NCBI GenBank assembly: GCA_030704615.1 | Contig: CM060731.1 | Location: 70,908,756 to 70,972,755 of the forward strand | Reading direction: 5' to 3' | DNA length: 64,000 nt | From: Takakia lepidozioides | Taxonomy: Eukaryota > Streptophyta > Takakiopsida > Takakiales > Takakiaceae | Part shown: one piece after another, positions 32,895 to 44,826 of the stretch | Numbering within the stretch: position 1 is the stretch's first letter | How the letters are laid out: the number at the start of each line of letters is the position of its first letter | Made by a program: the position numbers and the translations under genes | Notes under the pieces: generated by a model | Told to the model about the DNA's origin: nothing | What the model saw: only the letters and a program-made list of their open reading frames with translations | The model's database searches: none

Positions 32895-35645
32895 ATGGCA
32901 GGCTTGAATCAGGCACAGTTGTTTGTTGGACTTAAGACTGGCAGCCGGGGTACCCGCACAAGCATCACTTCTTTTCAAAAAGGATCAGGAGTGGGGGTCA
33001 ACAAGGACTCATCGCGCACTTGTGGGGATGTGCGCACACTATCTAAGGCAGGGCGACTCGAAGAGGCGCTGCACCTTTTGAACCAACCAGGCATTCAGGC
33101 CGACTCGACTGCTTACGTCTGCATTTTGCAGGAGTGCACCATCAAAAGAAGCCTAGCAGAAGGAAAGCAGGTGCATGCCCACATTGTGCAATGTGGATTC
33201 AAATCAGACATCTTTCTACTCAACACCCTTGTCAACGTGTATGGCAAGTGCGGAAGTGTGGTAGATGCACACAAAGTGTTCGACGAAATGCCTAAACGAG
33301 ACATGTTTACCTGGAACATAATGATATCAGGATATGCCAAGCATGGGTATGGTAGGGAGGCATTGGAGATCTATGAGGAAATGCAACAGGAAGGGGTTAT
33401 TCCCAATAGGGTCACGTTCATTTCTGTTCTGAATGCGTGTGCCAGCCTAGGAGACCTGGGAAAGGGAGGAGAGGTACATGTTGACTTCATCAAGACTGGA
33501 GTTGCACCTGATGTCATCCTGGAGACTGCACTTGCTGATATGTATGGGAAATGCGGGAGTTTGAAGGATGCACGACAAGTGTTTGATACTATGGCTAAGC
33601 GAAATGTGGTCTCATGGAATGCAATGATTACAGGATATTCTCAGCATGGGTGTGGCTGGGAGGCTTTCGAGATCTACAAGCAGATGCAGCAGGAAGGGGT
33701 GACGCCCAACAGGATAACATTTATCTGCATTCTCAAAGCGTGTGCCAGCCTGGGAGATGTGGGGAAGGGCAAAGAGGTCCATGCTGACATCAAGAAAGCT
33801 AGGATAGCACGGGATATCATTCTGGACACTGCGCTTGCTGACATGTATGCGAAATGTGGGAGCATGAAGGACGCGCATCAAGTATTTGACAGTATGATTG
33901 GACGGAATGTGGTCTCTTGGAATGCCCTGATTACAGGATATGCTCAGCATGGGTGTTATAAGGAGGCTTTGGAGACCTATGGCCAAATGCGTCGAGAAGG
34001 GGTGATTCCTGACCTTGTCACTTGCATTTGTGTTCTCAATGTGTGTGCCAGCCTTGGAAACCTGGAAAAGGGCAAAGAGGTCCATGCTGATATAAGGGAG
34101 ACTGAATTGGTGCCCAATATTAATTTGGAGAATAGCCTCATTAACATGTACGCCAAATGTGGGAGTGTGATGGATGCACGTAGAGTGTTCGAGAACATGT
34201 ATGAACGAGACGTGGTCACATGGACTGCACTGATCAATGCTGAGTGTGGTAGGGAGGCTTTGAAGCTCTATGAGGAAATGCAACAGGAGGGGGTGATTCC
34301 CAATAGGGTCACATTCATTTGTGTCCTCAACGCATGTGCCAGTCTACGGGACCTGGAAAAAGGCAAAGAGGTCCATTGTGACATAATGAAAGCTAGCACT
34401 GCGATAAATATTAATGTTGAAAACAGCCTTATTAATATGTATGCCAAGTGTGGGAGTGTCAAGAATGCACGTGAAGTGTTTGAGAGAATGCCCGAACGAG
34501 ATGTTGTCTCATGGACTGTGATGATCGATGCTGAGTGCGATGCTGAGTGTGCTAGGGAGGCTTTCAAGCTCTATGATCAAATGCAACAGGAAGGGGTGAT
34601 TCCCAACATGATCACGTTCGTTTGTGTTCTCAATGCATGTGCTGGCCTTGGAGACCTGGAAAAGGGAAAAGCGGTCCATTGTGACATCATGAAATCTGAA
34701 ATTGTGCCAAATATTAATTTGGAGAATTGCCTTGTTAACATGTATGCCAAATGTGGGAGCATCGTGGATGCACGGCAAGTCTTTGAAAATATGGCCGAAC
34801 GAGACGTGGTTTCCTGGACTGCGATGATCGATGCTGAGTGTGGTTGGGAGGCGTTGGAAATCTATGGGCAAATGCAGCGGAAAGGGGTGAGACCCAACAT
34901 GGTCACATTCATTTGCGTTCTCAATGCATGTGTCATTCTCGGAGCCCTAGAAAATGGCAGAGAGGTCCATGAGGACATCATCAAAGCTGGAATCGCATCA
35001 CACATTAATTTAGATAATAGCCTTGTTAACATGTATGCCAAATGTGGGAGCGTGAAAGATGCACGTCAAGTGTTTGACAGTATGGCTGAACGAGACGTGG
35101 TCTCATGGACTGCGATCATTGCAGCTTATTCTCAACATGGTTGTGGTAGGGAGGCCCTGCAACTATTTGCACAAATGCAACAGGAAGGGTTCAAGCCAAA
35201 TGGCATTACCTTTATATCTGTTCTCTCTGCATGTAGTCACGGGGGCCTAGTGGATGAAGGTTGCCACTACTTTGATTCCATGGATCGTGATCATGCCCTC
35301 ACACCTACATTGGAGCATTTTGGGTGCATGGTGGACCTTCTTGGCCGTGCAGGGCGATTGGAGAGGGCAGAGGATATTATTCAGAATATGCCAGTCCATG
35401 CAGATAGGTCAGTGTGGGGGGCTTTGCTTGGCGCCTGTAGGATTCATGGCGAGTTGCAGGTAGCAGAACGTGCTGCAATAGGCCTTCTCAAGTTGGATCC
35501 CCAGCATGCGGCACCATATGTGCTGCTATCAAACATCTATGCTGCAGCTGGTCGGTGGGATGATAAAGCAAAGGTGAGGAAAATGATGGTGGACAGAGGT
35601 CTCAGAAAGGAGCCAGGGCATAGCTCCATTGAGGTTGACAACTAG
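32895..35645 (+). CDS. PLS-class PPR protein with E domain, DYW lost
   Basis: Single-exon open frame, about 916 residues from the ATG at 32895 (MAGLNQAQL); an in-frame ATG at 32769 would add 42 residues. It contains seven P-L-S triplets, each with a V/MYxKCGS L motif and an F-x-M-x-x-R S motif, then E motifs (HFGCMVDLLGRAGRLERAED, VWGALLGACRIHGELQVAER, YVLLSNIYAAAGRWDD). The frame ends at KEPGHSSIEVDN. The next in-frame codons after the TAG read MHTFVVEGKVHP, the usual start of the segment that leads to DYW, so the stop truncates an E+ region. Known family role: sequence-specific organelle RNA binding for C-to-U editing, often with a DYW protein in trans. The N-terminus is basic and Ser/Thr-rich, compatible with a mitochondrial or plastid presequence. 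Confidence 0.9.
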   Translation: MAGLNQAQLFVGLKTGSRGTRTSITSFQKGSGVGVNKDSSRTCGDVRTLSKAGRLEEALHLLNQPGIQADSTAYVCILQECTIKRSLAEGKQVHAHIVQCGFKSDIFLLNTLVNVYGKCGSVVDAHKVFDEMPKRDMFTWNIMISGYAKHGYGREALEIYEEMQQEGVIPNRVTFISVLNACASLGDLGKGGEVHVDFIKTGVAPDVILETALADMYGKCGSLKDARQVFDTMAKRNVVSWNAMITGYSQHGCGWEAFEIYKQMQQEGVTPNRITFICILKACASLGDVGKGKEVHADIKKARIARDIILDTALADMYAKCGSMKDAHQVFDSMIGRNVVSWNALITGYAQHGCYKEALETYGQMRREGVIPDLVTCICVLNVCASLGNLEKGKEVHADIRETELVPNINLENSLINMYAKCGSVMDARRVFENMYERDVVTWTALINAECGREALKLYEEMQQEGVIPNRVTFICVLNACASLRDLEKGKEVHCDIMKASTAININVENSLINMYAKCGSVKNAREVFERMPERDVVSWTVMIDAECDAECAREAFKLYDQMQQEGVIPNMITFVCVLNACAGLGDLEKGKAVHCDIMKSEIVPNINLENCLVNMYAKCGSIVDARQVFENMAERDVVSWTAMIDAECGWEALEIYGQMQRKGVRPNMVTFICVLNACVILGALENGREVHEDIIKAGIASHINLDNSLVNMYAKCGSVKDARQVFDSMAERDVVSWTAIIAAYSQHGCGREALQLFAQMQQEGFKPNGITFISVLSACSHGGLVDEGCHYFDSMDRDHALTPTLEHFGCMVDLLGRAGRLERAEDIIQNMPVHADRSVWGALLGACRIHGELQVAERAAIGLLKLDPQHAAPYVLLSNIYAAAGRWDDKAKVRKMMVDRGLRKEPGHSSIEVDN

Positions 35646-35829
35646 ATGCATACCTTCGTTGTGGAAGGCAAAGTGCATCCACATGATCTTGACTCATGGG
35701 ATCAAAGTAGTGATGGCCCTCATCCACCAGGCCCAAATGTTTACAGGCAAACACAAGACATACATAGGTGCTACAGTCCGGCTTCAAGTTCAGAAGGTCC
35801 ACCATGTAGTCAAAATGCTCCACTCTAGG

Positions 35830-37190
35830 AGTGAGGAGTGAGGGCATCAAGGATGGCCGTAAAGTGTTCGACAACATGGCACAACGTGATGTGGTCTCAT
35901 GGAACACAATGATTGCAGGATATGCCCAGTGTGGGTGTAGCAGGGAGGCTTTCAAGAAGTATAAGCAAATGACACGGGAATGGGTAGCACCTGACAAGGC
36001 CTCATTCATTTGTGTGCTCAATGTGTGGCAGCCTAGGAGCCCTGAAGAAGGCAAAGAAGTCCATGCTGACATCATCAAAGCTGGGATTGCATCATTCATA
36101 AGTTTGGAGAATGCCCTTGTCAATATGTATGCCAAATGTGGGAGTGTAAATGATGTGGGTGAAGTTTTTGACAACATGGCTCAATGAGACGTGGTCTCAT
36201 GGAGTGCAATGATTGCAGGATATGCTCAGCAGGGATGTGGTAGGCTTGCTTTTGGGACGAATGAGCAAATGATATGAAAGGGGTACCACCCAACAAGGTG
36301 ACATTTATTTGCGTTGTCAATGCATATGCCGTCCTCGGAGCCCTAGAAAAAGGCAAAGAAGTTCATGCTGACATCAGCAAGGCTTGAATTGTGTCGTATA
36401 TTTTGAAGAATACCCTGGTTGACATGTATGCCAAACGTGAGAGTGTGAAGGATGCACGTCAAGTGTTTGATAGTATGGCTCATTGAAATGTAGTCTCATG
36501 AACTATGATTGTGGGATATGGTCAGCATGGGTGTGGTAAGGAGGTGCTCCAATTATTTGAACAAAGGCGACTGGTGTAGGCCGATTGGATGTGGCAGAGG
36601 ACTTTAGCAAAATACCAATCGAGCCAGGTGCTTCAGTGTGGGCACCCTGCTTGGTGCCTGCAGATTTCATGGGAATGTGGAGGTAGCAGAACGTGTAGTG
36701 AATTGCCTTCTTAAGGTGGATTCACAGGATGCTGGAATTTTTTGTGCTGCTATCAAATATCTATGCTGCTGCTGGTAGAGTGGGATGACCAAGCAAAGAT
36801 GAGAAATCTGATGCAGGACAGGTGTCAAAAAAGAGCCAGGATGCAGCTCCATTGAGGTGGATAACGGGGTGCACATTTGTTGTAGAAGACAAATTGCATC
36901 CCCATATGGAGGAAATCCATACTTAGCTGAAGAGATTGTCTGGGCTAATGAAAGACGCCGGGTATGCGCCTGACACATGCTTCATGTGGAGGAGAGGAAT
37001 TCTCTTTGCTACCGCAGTGAGAAGCTGCCCATTGCCTTTGGGCTTATCAGGACTGCCCCTGGGAGACCTCCTCTTGTCATTAAAAACCTTCGCATGTGTG
37101 GTGACTGCCGCATAATCACGAAGTTCATATGATACTGGGCGAGCAATTGTTGTACGGAATGCCAACCGCTTTCACCAATTCTAAGATGGG
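35830..37190 (+). pseudogene. Decayed PPR-DYW gene downstream of the intact PPR gene
   Basis: Starts with GRKVFDNMAQRDVVSWNTMI and continues with MYAKCGSVNDV until a stop at about 36186. Further L and S motifs appear with many stops. From 36600 to 37190 an E and DYW end is recognisable in changing frames: LSNIYAAAG near 36760, CGDCRIITKF near 37100, and NANRFHQF near 37165. It carries the DYW part that the intact neighbour lacks, so the two may be tandem duplicates. Not functional. Confidence 0.85.
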
Positions 37191-38610
37191 GTTTATTCTG
37201 TGACGATTACTGCTGAAACAGCACCATGCATGGGACAGCTTAATAATGTAAAGGATGGGCAAGGTCATCAGTCGTCCTTATTCTTGTAAGCAGGCATGTG
37301 AGCTGCTGCCTATGGCAGCAGTAAGATGACCAAACTCTCACTGGAAGTCTGGCAGAGAGATCTGACAAAACTGTGCCAGAAGCTTGCATTTCATGCATAT
37401 GAGTTTGTTAGTTTAGGTACTTAAAACTAAGATATCCCTTGGGCTCTAATTTGTCAGGATAACAGTTATGTCAATAAGGTAAATCATATGCCCTGAGTGT
37501 AATTTTTATGAGGATACCTTTATCAGAGTGCCCCACTTTTACAGGCTGTTGACAATCTTGCCATGTCAAGCCTCTGCCAGCTACTTTTGATATGAGAAAG
37601 ATGGAAAGATGGAATACCCTGCCATCTATTCAGGATTTCCTCAAACTCTGTCACCAAATGCTCAGATGAACAATGGTGTTGTTACAGTTACACAGGTGCT
37701 ATCAATGCAGCTTTTTGCAACCCAATTGGCATGCCAGAGCCATGACATGGACCTTGAGTTGCTTAGGGAGCACTTGTATGTGCAGCCTTGCGACATGGTT
37801 GATTATGATTCAGATGTGGTGAAGATGAGGAGGACGAAGAATCACACATGAAGAATTTGAACGAAACCCTAAGGTTGGACGGATGATTATCGTGTTTCTG
37901 GATGAGAACTGTTAGATCAATGTCCTCAACGGCTCTATAAGTTCAAACACGGTCTCTTCAAGAAGGAAGAAATGGAACAAGTGATGAGCATAGTGGGGAT
38001 TGGTGTGCATGGAGGCTCGCTTTCCATTATTATCACCGTCAAGAATGATTTGAAAGATGGTGGGAAGCACATAAGTCGGCACCAGGGCCAGGATCCGAGT
38101 TGCATAGTGATTCGGAGGAGCTCCGAGACAAAGGAATCTACAGCACAGAGCCAGGGTCAGACAGCGGAGGAGGAGGAGGGGCCAACAGGATCAAGAAGTC
38201 ATCCATCTGTCATGTCACTGGGAGGTACGATTTTGTACTCCTCATGGGATTCCCACCCCTGCGATCCTGTAATCAGGCACTTTCAATCAGAGTCTCCTGT
38301 AGACCTCAGTACTGTGGCTGCAGCGAGAGCCTGAAGCAGATATTCAGATTGGAAAGACATGTAGATCAGGTGGCAGGATTTTGGTTTTCTTAATGTAAGG
38401 GGCAATTCGTTTTGGTTGTCGAACGCAGACAGTGCTCCGGCAGCTGATGCTGAGGGAGAAAGCAGAGGAGATCATCGCGAGGAGACATTTGGCGGTTCAA
38501 GTTCTCAAAAACACGGCGATGGATTGCCGAGTACGCCTACACTAAAATCCGGTGTGCACTTGGCTGAAATACCAGTGGATCTCAGCCCAGGGTTTCGCAG
38601 TGTCGCTGCT
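37191..38610. other. Region upstream of the RING gene
   Basis: Open frames at 37609-37851 and 37972-38334 show no recognised domain. The frame of the first RING-gene exon stays open up to 38416, and an AACGCAG acceptor-like site lies at about 38429, so 5' exons or a 5' UTR of that gene may lie here. Confidence 0.4.
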
Positions 38611-41600
38611 ATGGCGGGATGGGATGATGAGGCGTTGCTGTTGGCAGCTCTAGGCCATGATTCACCGCTACCTTCATTAAATAGAGGAACGGGCCACGGT
38701 ACACCCGAAGCTCATCCGGTTGGCTGCCCCAACAGATGTGGCAAGTGTCCTTTATGCTGTGAGAGGAAACGAAGTACTCGCACACCTGGGCAGGCCGCTA
38801 CCCCATTAAGTGCCGCCAGAAGGTAAGAATGCCTTGCAATCTCTACTAATCCATGTCTTTCGTTTGAGTGTTATCCTCTCCATAGTCGCACAGGGTCCCC
38901 GCACATGTGGCGGAGAACCTTCACAATATCGACTCAAGCCGATTATGAATGGAAGTGGACCAGTTGTGAGGAGCCCCTGACAACTGAGCGTTGGTTATTT
39001 GGAGCTAAAAGCTCAATCTCTGTGCATGCTTGAATGTGGTGCTGCAGGTACCGAAGACTACGAAGGCAATCTGGCAGTGTACGATCCGTAGAGCCCCTTC
39101 CTATGGCAGAGTTGAGGGCTGAATCCGACGGAAATGGAGCGCGACATAACAGGCAAGACGGCATACACCATTTTACTCCTCGGCTGTCTCCGTCGCGAGG
39201 TGAGTTGTGTGCCTTCCTTTAAGAGAATTTCGGTTCTCTGGGGAAAATGTAGGGTTCAGGTGCAAATACTGCAGCTAATATTTCATCTTTAAATTTTAAC
39301 AAGTACGAATGTACAGCATTATGTTTGGTTAGGGCTGAGCTTTCTGTAACGTGATTGGTGGTGTGGAATTTCAGAGCTCAATTGAACAGCTCTCAGTGAA
39401 TCATTTTCCATTTCAGTAGACCAGTCTTATTAGCCCTTAAGCTTGGAGGAACAACTACTATTTGGGACTACTATTACCTCACATCAAAACAGTGAGGAGA
39501 TGTGGGGCTCACCCTAAATCTTCCTTGAATTGTGCACTGTGTTGTCACGGCAGTTTGAAATACAATTTTCATGTGTCTTCATGTGTGCCTTACAAGAACT
39601 ACTTCAGTTTTTTGGGTAAAAAATTGACTAACTTTGGGGAGGGTTCTGGCACATACATGCCAATTCCAACCTGTGCAATTTTGTGAGGACGGGATTCTAA
39701 CTTTTGAGAGTTAACTTTACAATAGATTGATTGCCTGATATTAAACCCTGTGAAATGTCACTCTCACTTTGCCCTTGCATGCTCTCTCCTACAATTGCAA
39801 TGGATGAATCCCACACTGCAGGTTTATGAGTATGGTTTGGCAGTAGCAGTTCCTGCACTCAATATAGTGTTATCGAGAGAGCAACACTCAGTTGCATGTA
39901 TATGGGTGATGAATGAGTGGGCATGTTCACAGGTAGTCTGCAGCAGCAAGCATTAGGTTCAGGAGGGGAAGGGAACACAAATCGAGAAGGATATTTGAAG
40001 AGCCAAAGCCCACAAGATGGAAGAAAAAGCAGTATTCAAGAGGCGCAGCCTGTGTGCCTCGATGAATTGCGTGAAGAGCTCTCCTGTGCTGTAAGTAGTG
40101 TGTAGGTCTTACGATTCCTGCTTAAAGGTCTAGCACACCCTTCTCGATTGTGTCTCTCCAAATCTCTACCTTCACATTTCAGCATCCTCTACATTGTTGA
40201 TTTCTCTAAGTTCTTCAGCTCACTGGATTTGTCTTTCCCTTGATCTCCAGGTCTGTCTGGCCTCTGCCAATGAGAAGATTTCATGTGTTTGATGCTACAT
40301 GGCATGGGTAAATGCAGGTTTGCTTGGATATATGTTTTGAGCCCTCCACCACAAGTTGTGGCCACAGGTCAGTAGTCAGTACCTAGGGTAGGAGTGAGAA
40401 TTTTAGGTTCAAGCAAAGGACAATGAATACTCTGCTGGACAGTTGTGGTCACCCTCACTAAACTTGTTCCTCACCACTTTCTGTTGCCTCTCTGCTCGCC
40501 TTTTTGCAAGCTATTGATCGCTAGACCCAACACTGACTCTCTCATAACAAAAAATCTGTCCTTGGTTGTGAAAGGTTCTGACGTGATGCATGATTTCCAG
40601 CTTTTGCCGAAGTTGTTTGCAATCTGTGCTCCAGAAATGTGGCCTTCGCTGCCCAAAATGCAGAGAGCATTTGAAGTATATACTTTCTCTCCACTGTGTA
40701 TGTGTGTGGATATTTGTCTTTCTTCTTTCAAAACTGTCTTCAATTTCAATGATGCTTTGATATAAAGATCTGTGTTGCTGACGTCTAAAATGGCTAGAAT
40801 AAATTCTTACGAGGTGAGTCCTTTTAAGGAAGGAATCTTAGCAATAGAAGCTCCCATCCTACTTAGCTCCCCCTTCTTCCCCAGCTCTCGCTCCGACCAG
40901 GTCTGTGGCTACATGCAACGATCAAAGCCTTATGAAATAGCCTCCTTCCTCTCCCTGTCTGCTTTGTTTCTCCTATGCTTTTTGGGCTTTTGTGGTTGTC
41001 ATGAAGCTCTTTTCTCTCTTCTTCTTCAGCTTTAGTTGCTGGTGGGCTGTTTGTGGCCCCTCTCTCTTTTATTTCTTCCTCTAGTCCCATAAGCTCTTAG
41101 AGCTTCCCGCGGACGTTATAAAATACTATTTCATTCCGTCTCGCTTCATTCTCACTCTCGAGAGTAGTTCTTAATTTTCTACCCTGTCTCATGAGCCCTC
41201 CCTGTCTCATGAGCCCTCCTTCTGTGGATATTATAAGTTTTCTTTCTTTCAGTCTCACACACGCCCACACACAACCAGGCCTAGGAGAGTCTAATGAGTA
41301 CACGTCTACCTCTATTGGGGTATGGAGCTCAGACAGATTCTTGGGTTGCATTCATGGCATGAGTCTCTAAGAGGTGTCCAGTGTTAACAGACACTACTTA
41401 GTCATAAGTTGGAGAAAGGAGTAGCTGAACACTCGACTGACAATTTGCACGTCGCTGGGATTACAGAAGCAACTTGGTGAAAGCTTGCCCAGTCAATACG
41501 GTACTTTGGAACACCATACAAATTTTGTTTCCACGAGAAACCTCCACAAAACTTGAGGAGAAGCGCTCCAGAAATTCAGACGCACTGTCTGCAAAGGTAA

Positions 41601-41929
41601 GCCTTGATGAATCTCGTCCAACTGGAATTGTACGGAGGACAGGACGGTTGATGCCCTGGAGTCACCTGCCCACTTCAGAGAGAGTTTCTACTGCGAGGCC
41701 AATCGGTAATTTTCGGTCGTTTCGACGAGCCTCTGTGGTACTAGAGGCCCTGCAGGCCTTGTCTGGCAATGCGGAGGCTGAGTCTGTGGATGCATACAGT
41801 TCAAGAAGGGGCTACAACAGAAGGATTACTAGCACAGGATCTGAGAGAAATGAGCGAGCTAGGACACAAGAACAGGTGGACGCAACCTTAGCGGCAAGGC
41901 TGTCTGCGTCAACCATATCTCAGTCATAA
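38611..41929 (+). CDS. RING-HC (C3HC4) E3 ubiquitin ligase, host gene
   Basis: Six exons: 38611-38822, 39048-39199, 39933-40090, 40318-40367, 40601-40675 and 41467-41929. All GT-AG borders keep phase and give 369 residues. The start ATG (GCTGCTATGG context) begins MAGWDDEALLLAALG, a conserved plant N-terminus. The RING finger spans three exons: ELSCAVCLDICFEPSTTSC, GHSFCRSCLQ, then LRCPKC, supplying C-x2-C, C-x-H-x2-C and C-x2-C pairs. VNTVLWNTIQILFP follows the RING, as in plant homologues, and the C-terminus has a QVDATLAARL motif. It should act as a ubiquitin ligase, probably nuclear; partner unknown. This is the only clearly intact non-transposon gene apart from the PPR gene. The last exon might contain one more small intron after LSAK. 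Confidence 0.85.
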
Positions 41930-44097
41930 GCCCCACGAACAGAGGGACACACTCGTTGCTCGCCCTTGTACCACCGGAAAGTTATCAACTCCCAACTGGT
42001 CTCATATTAGTGGTGTTTACTACAAACATTCATTTCTGACAGGGCTAGGCGGGTCTGTCTTGAATTGATAAAACGGTGAAGGTCATCGGTTGCATTCCAT
42101 GCAATTATGAATGCAGGTAACACTCATTATTTTCAGCTAGAGGTTGACAATTGCAGTTCAGCAGTGGCAATTTGCCTTCTGATCCTATACCTTTGAGAAT
42201 ACGAATGACATGGCATAATCTGGCTGATGTGCTGATGGCTAGACCCAACAGTGATTGCGGGCTGTTCCAGAGTAGCGACCAGACAAATGTCTAAAATCTG
42301 CCATAATACATGTCATCATCATCTCATGATCCATGGATTTGAATTTTCCAAGCGCGGTTGTGGCTTCCTTGAAAAGTGGAAGACCGTGGGTTTTGTGGGC
42401 GGCGCTCCTCTCAGCTCCTCTCACTTCACGACATTACATTTGTTTTTCAACGTTGTGCCCTGTCTACAGTGCTCTCTTTGTAGTACTCTGTTTATACAGT
42501 AGTGGTGATGTAGGACGTACTTGCATCTTTCTCTACCATGTTGGAATGTCAAGATGTTTTCAACACCAAATCTGTTGCATTCTTAGACAAAGCTAGGAAT
42601 GAAGATGTGAAGAGTGAGCTCGAACTAGAGGCTGGGGATGTTGGTGGGACCGTTGCATTTGATGGAGTTCATGGATTTGATGTACTTCAATGTGATCTTA
42701 TTGCTTACATGAGGGCTAAGATGCAGAACCCTCAAGATGGTATCTTCAGCAAGGTGGACCTACAGTGGACTCCACATGTGACTGTAGGACATGGACAATA
42801 CAAAGACACTTGTACCGCCATCATACCATGGTCATGTGTCTGATTTCAATGAAGGGGAGCAGAACAATCATCAATTTCCTACTAGTTTCACCAAAGAGGT
42901 CATGAAGAGAAATGCTCCTGGATCCATCACCCATCCACGGGCAAACAATAGCACTTTGCTTGTGAGGTGAGCTATCAAGTGCACTATCAAAATTGTTCTT
43001 GGAGCTCAAACTTTGTGTTTCAAACATGTATTGCATCTGATATATATTTGGAATTTGTGAATAGGTATCGTTGTTATTATGGCCTTGAAGACTATAGTCA
43101 AATGGTGGTTCATGATGTGAGAGCACTACTCATAGCTATCCAAAAGAAGCGAAAACAGAAAGTTCAGCTTAAAGGGAAGAAGAAATAAAAAAACCAAGTG
43201 AAAGCAGAGTGAATGCACCCAGATGTGGAGTTTGGCAAACACTCTTAAGAGGTACAGAATATGGAGGTTCGAATCTCATTTAAATCAAGGCATGCTCACT
43301 CCAATGAAAAATGAGGGAATTGTTGGAGACGATGTTGTCTATCCGACTACAGGCTCATAGGCAACACCTCGGAGTATAGGACAAAGTTCTCTAGGTCCTG
43401 GTAATTTCTCAAAACTGTGTAACAAAATGAAGCCCATACATGAAGTTTTCGAACAAATACTACAAGTAGCATGTGAAAATGATGTACTACAGGACCATGT
43501 CTTGATAGACTTGAAAGCTCTTAGGGCAAACAACAAGACATGATAGCTAGAGGCATTAAAAATATAGAACACCAAAAAACACCAACATTTTTTCCAGTGG
43601 CAGAGGATGGTGACAAGCGATTGAAACGTCATAGAGGCATTCTTGAAGGGATTGCACCCAAGACCACCAATCGGCAGGAATGGGCTCGTAAGCGCATACT
43701 CATATAGGCTACACATATGTCCTTAGCAACGCCAGCTTCTGTATTGCATGCACATGGACGTAGATTGTTGGAGTTATGTTCACACCATAACATCTGTTTT
43801 TCGTTCTGCTTTGAAATTTGTATTTTCCTGGACATGCTTTAGTATCAAGCAAAGTATTCTCAAGCACAAGTTCACTTCTTACATGTTATTGTATTACTTG
43901 TGTGTGTTCATATTGTATACATCTATCGTACTCATGGTGGTATGTTCAATTATGTGGAATATTTTACCTGTTCCTATGTTGTGATGGTGTTGCCAATAGA
44001 TTCATGCTTCTTCTTTCTGTTAAGTACACATCTACTGGCATGGCATAATAGGTTTACTTGGGGGCAGAACATAAATACACATTCATAATACCCTATG
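41930..44097. other. Intergenic region between the RING gene and the copia element
   Basis: Short open frames at 42538-42843 and 43590-43705 (+), the latter with RLKRHRGILEGIAPK, look like remnants of mobile-element coding sequence but match no domain I can name. The remainder is AT-rich. Confidence 0.4.
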
Positions 44098-44810
44098 TGT
44101 TGGGAATTCAAAGAGTCGGGCCCGAGTCGGGCTTTCAATAAGCACTACTATGTACACATTTTGATTTTGTCACGGTCTCTAGGGCTCTCGTTATATTGCT
44201 CTACAATTTTGTGCTATTGGATATGTCCACTTCAGCATTTAGTGGAAGGCCAAGTCAGCACATTGTGAAGACTTAACACGTAAATGTACACTGAGGGATC
44301 GGGGGTTACTGCAGGGTTAGCTAGTGCACGTAGCATATAATCTGCATGGCAGCCTCTCCTGGGCGGGAGAGTAGAGTCAAGGTTTAGACAATCCTGCAGG
44401 ACTGTTCTCTTCTTGTTCTTGAGAGTGAGGAGTGCGTCCTGTGTGAAGGACTGAGATTTGCCTGAGCTAGGGATTAGCAAGAGGCTAAGTAAGTGTATGC
44501 TCTAGTACCAAGCCTTTGGTACACAGCATGTAAGTGACTAATTGTTTAATATATTCTGATTGCCCGTCAAGCAAGTGTGTGTGTGGAGTCAGCTTGTAAG
44601 AGTTGTGATATGTTAGTACCCTAGGTACTGTAGCTGTATTGGTACTTCCAATAGGTTATGGGCTCTTGTGCTATCCTGTAAGCTGCGCCTCCGTGTGTGT
44701 CGGAGTATATTGGTTTTCTTGCCGGACTTTTAGTATTAGCCCAGTACATAGTAGTCTGTTTCTCTACATTCTTTGTTTTCCCTCTTTTTTAGTATATCTC
44801 GTGTGTGTCA
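44098..44810 (+). repeat. 5' LTR of the copia element (inferred limits)
   Basis: Begins TGTTGGGAATTC and ends GTGTGTCA, five bases before the primer-binding site, so it has the TG...CA form. Without the 3' LTR in the window the limits are estimates; the start could be two bases earlier. Confidence 0.6.
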
Positions 44811-44815
44811 GTTCT

Positions 44816-44826
44816 TGGTATCTGCC
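44816..44826 (+). promoter_or_regulatory. Primer-binding site, initiator-Met tRNA type
   Basis: TGGTATCTGCC, close to the TGGTATCAGAG primer site usual for plant copia elements, directly before the gag ATG at 44827. Confidence 0.7.

Noticed and set aside
33612-34871. Minus-strand frames of 60-223 codons within the PPR gene
   Set aside because: Shadows of the strongly biased repeats of the plus-strand PPR gene; they repeat the same antisense peptide at each PPR motif.
42538-43188. Host gene in the region before the copia LTR
   Set aside because: Frames of 101 and 73 codons have no recognisable domain and no clear splice links to one another.
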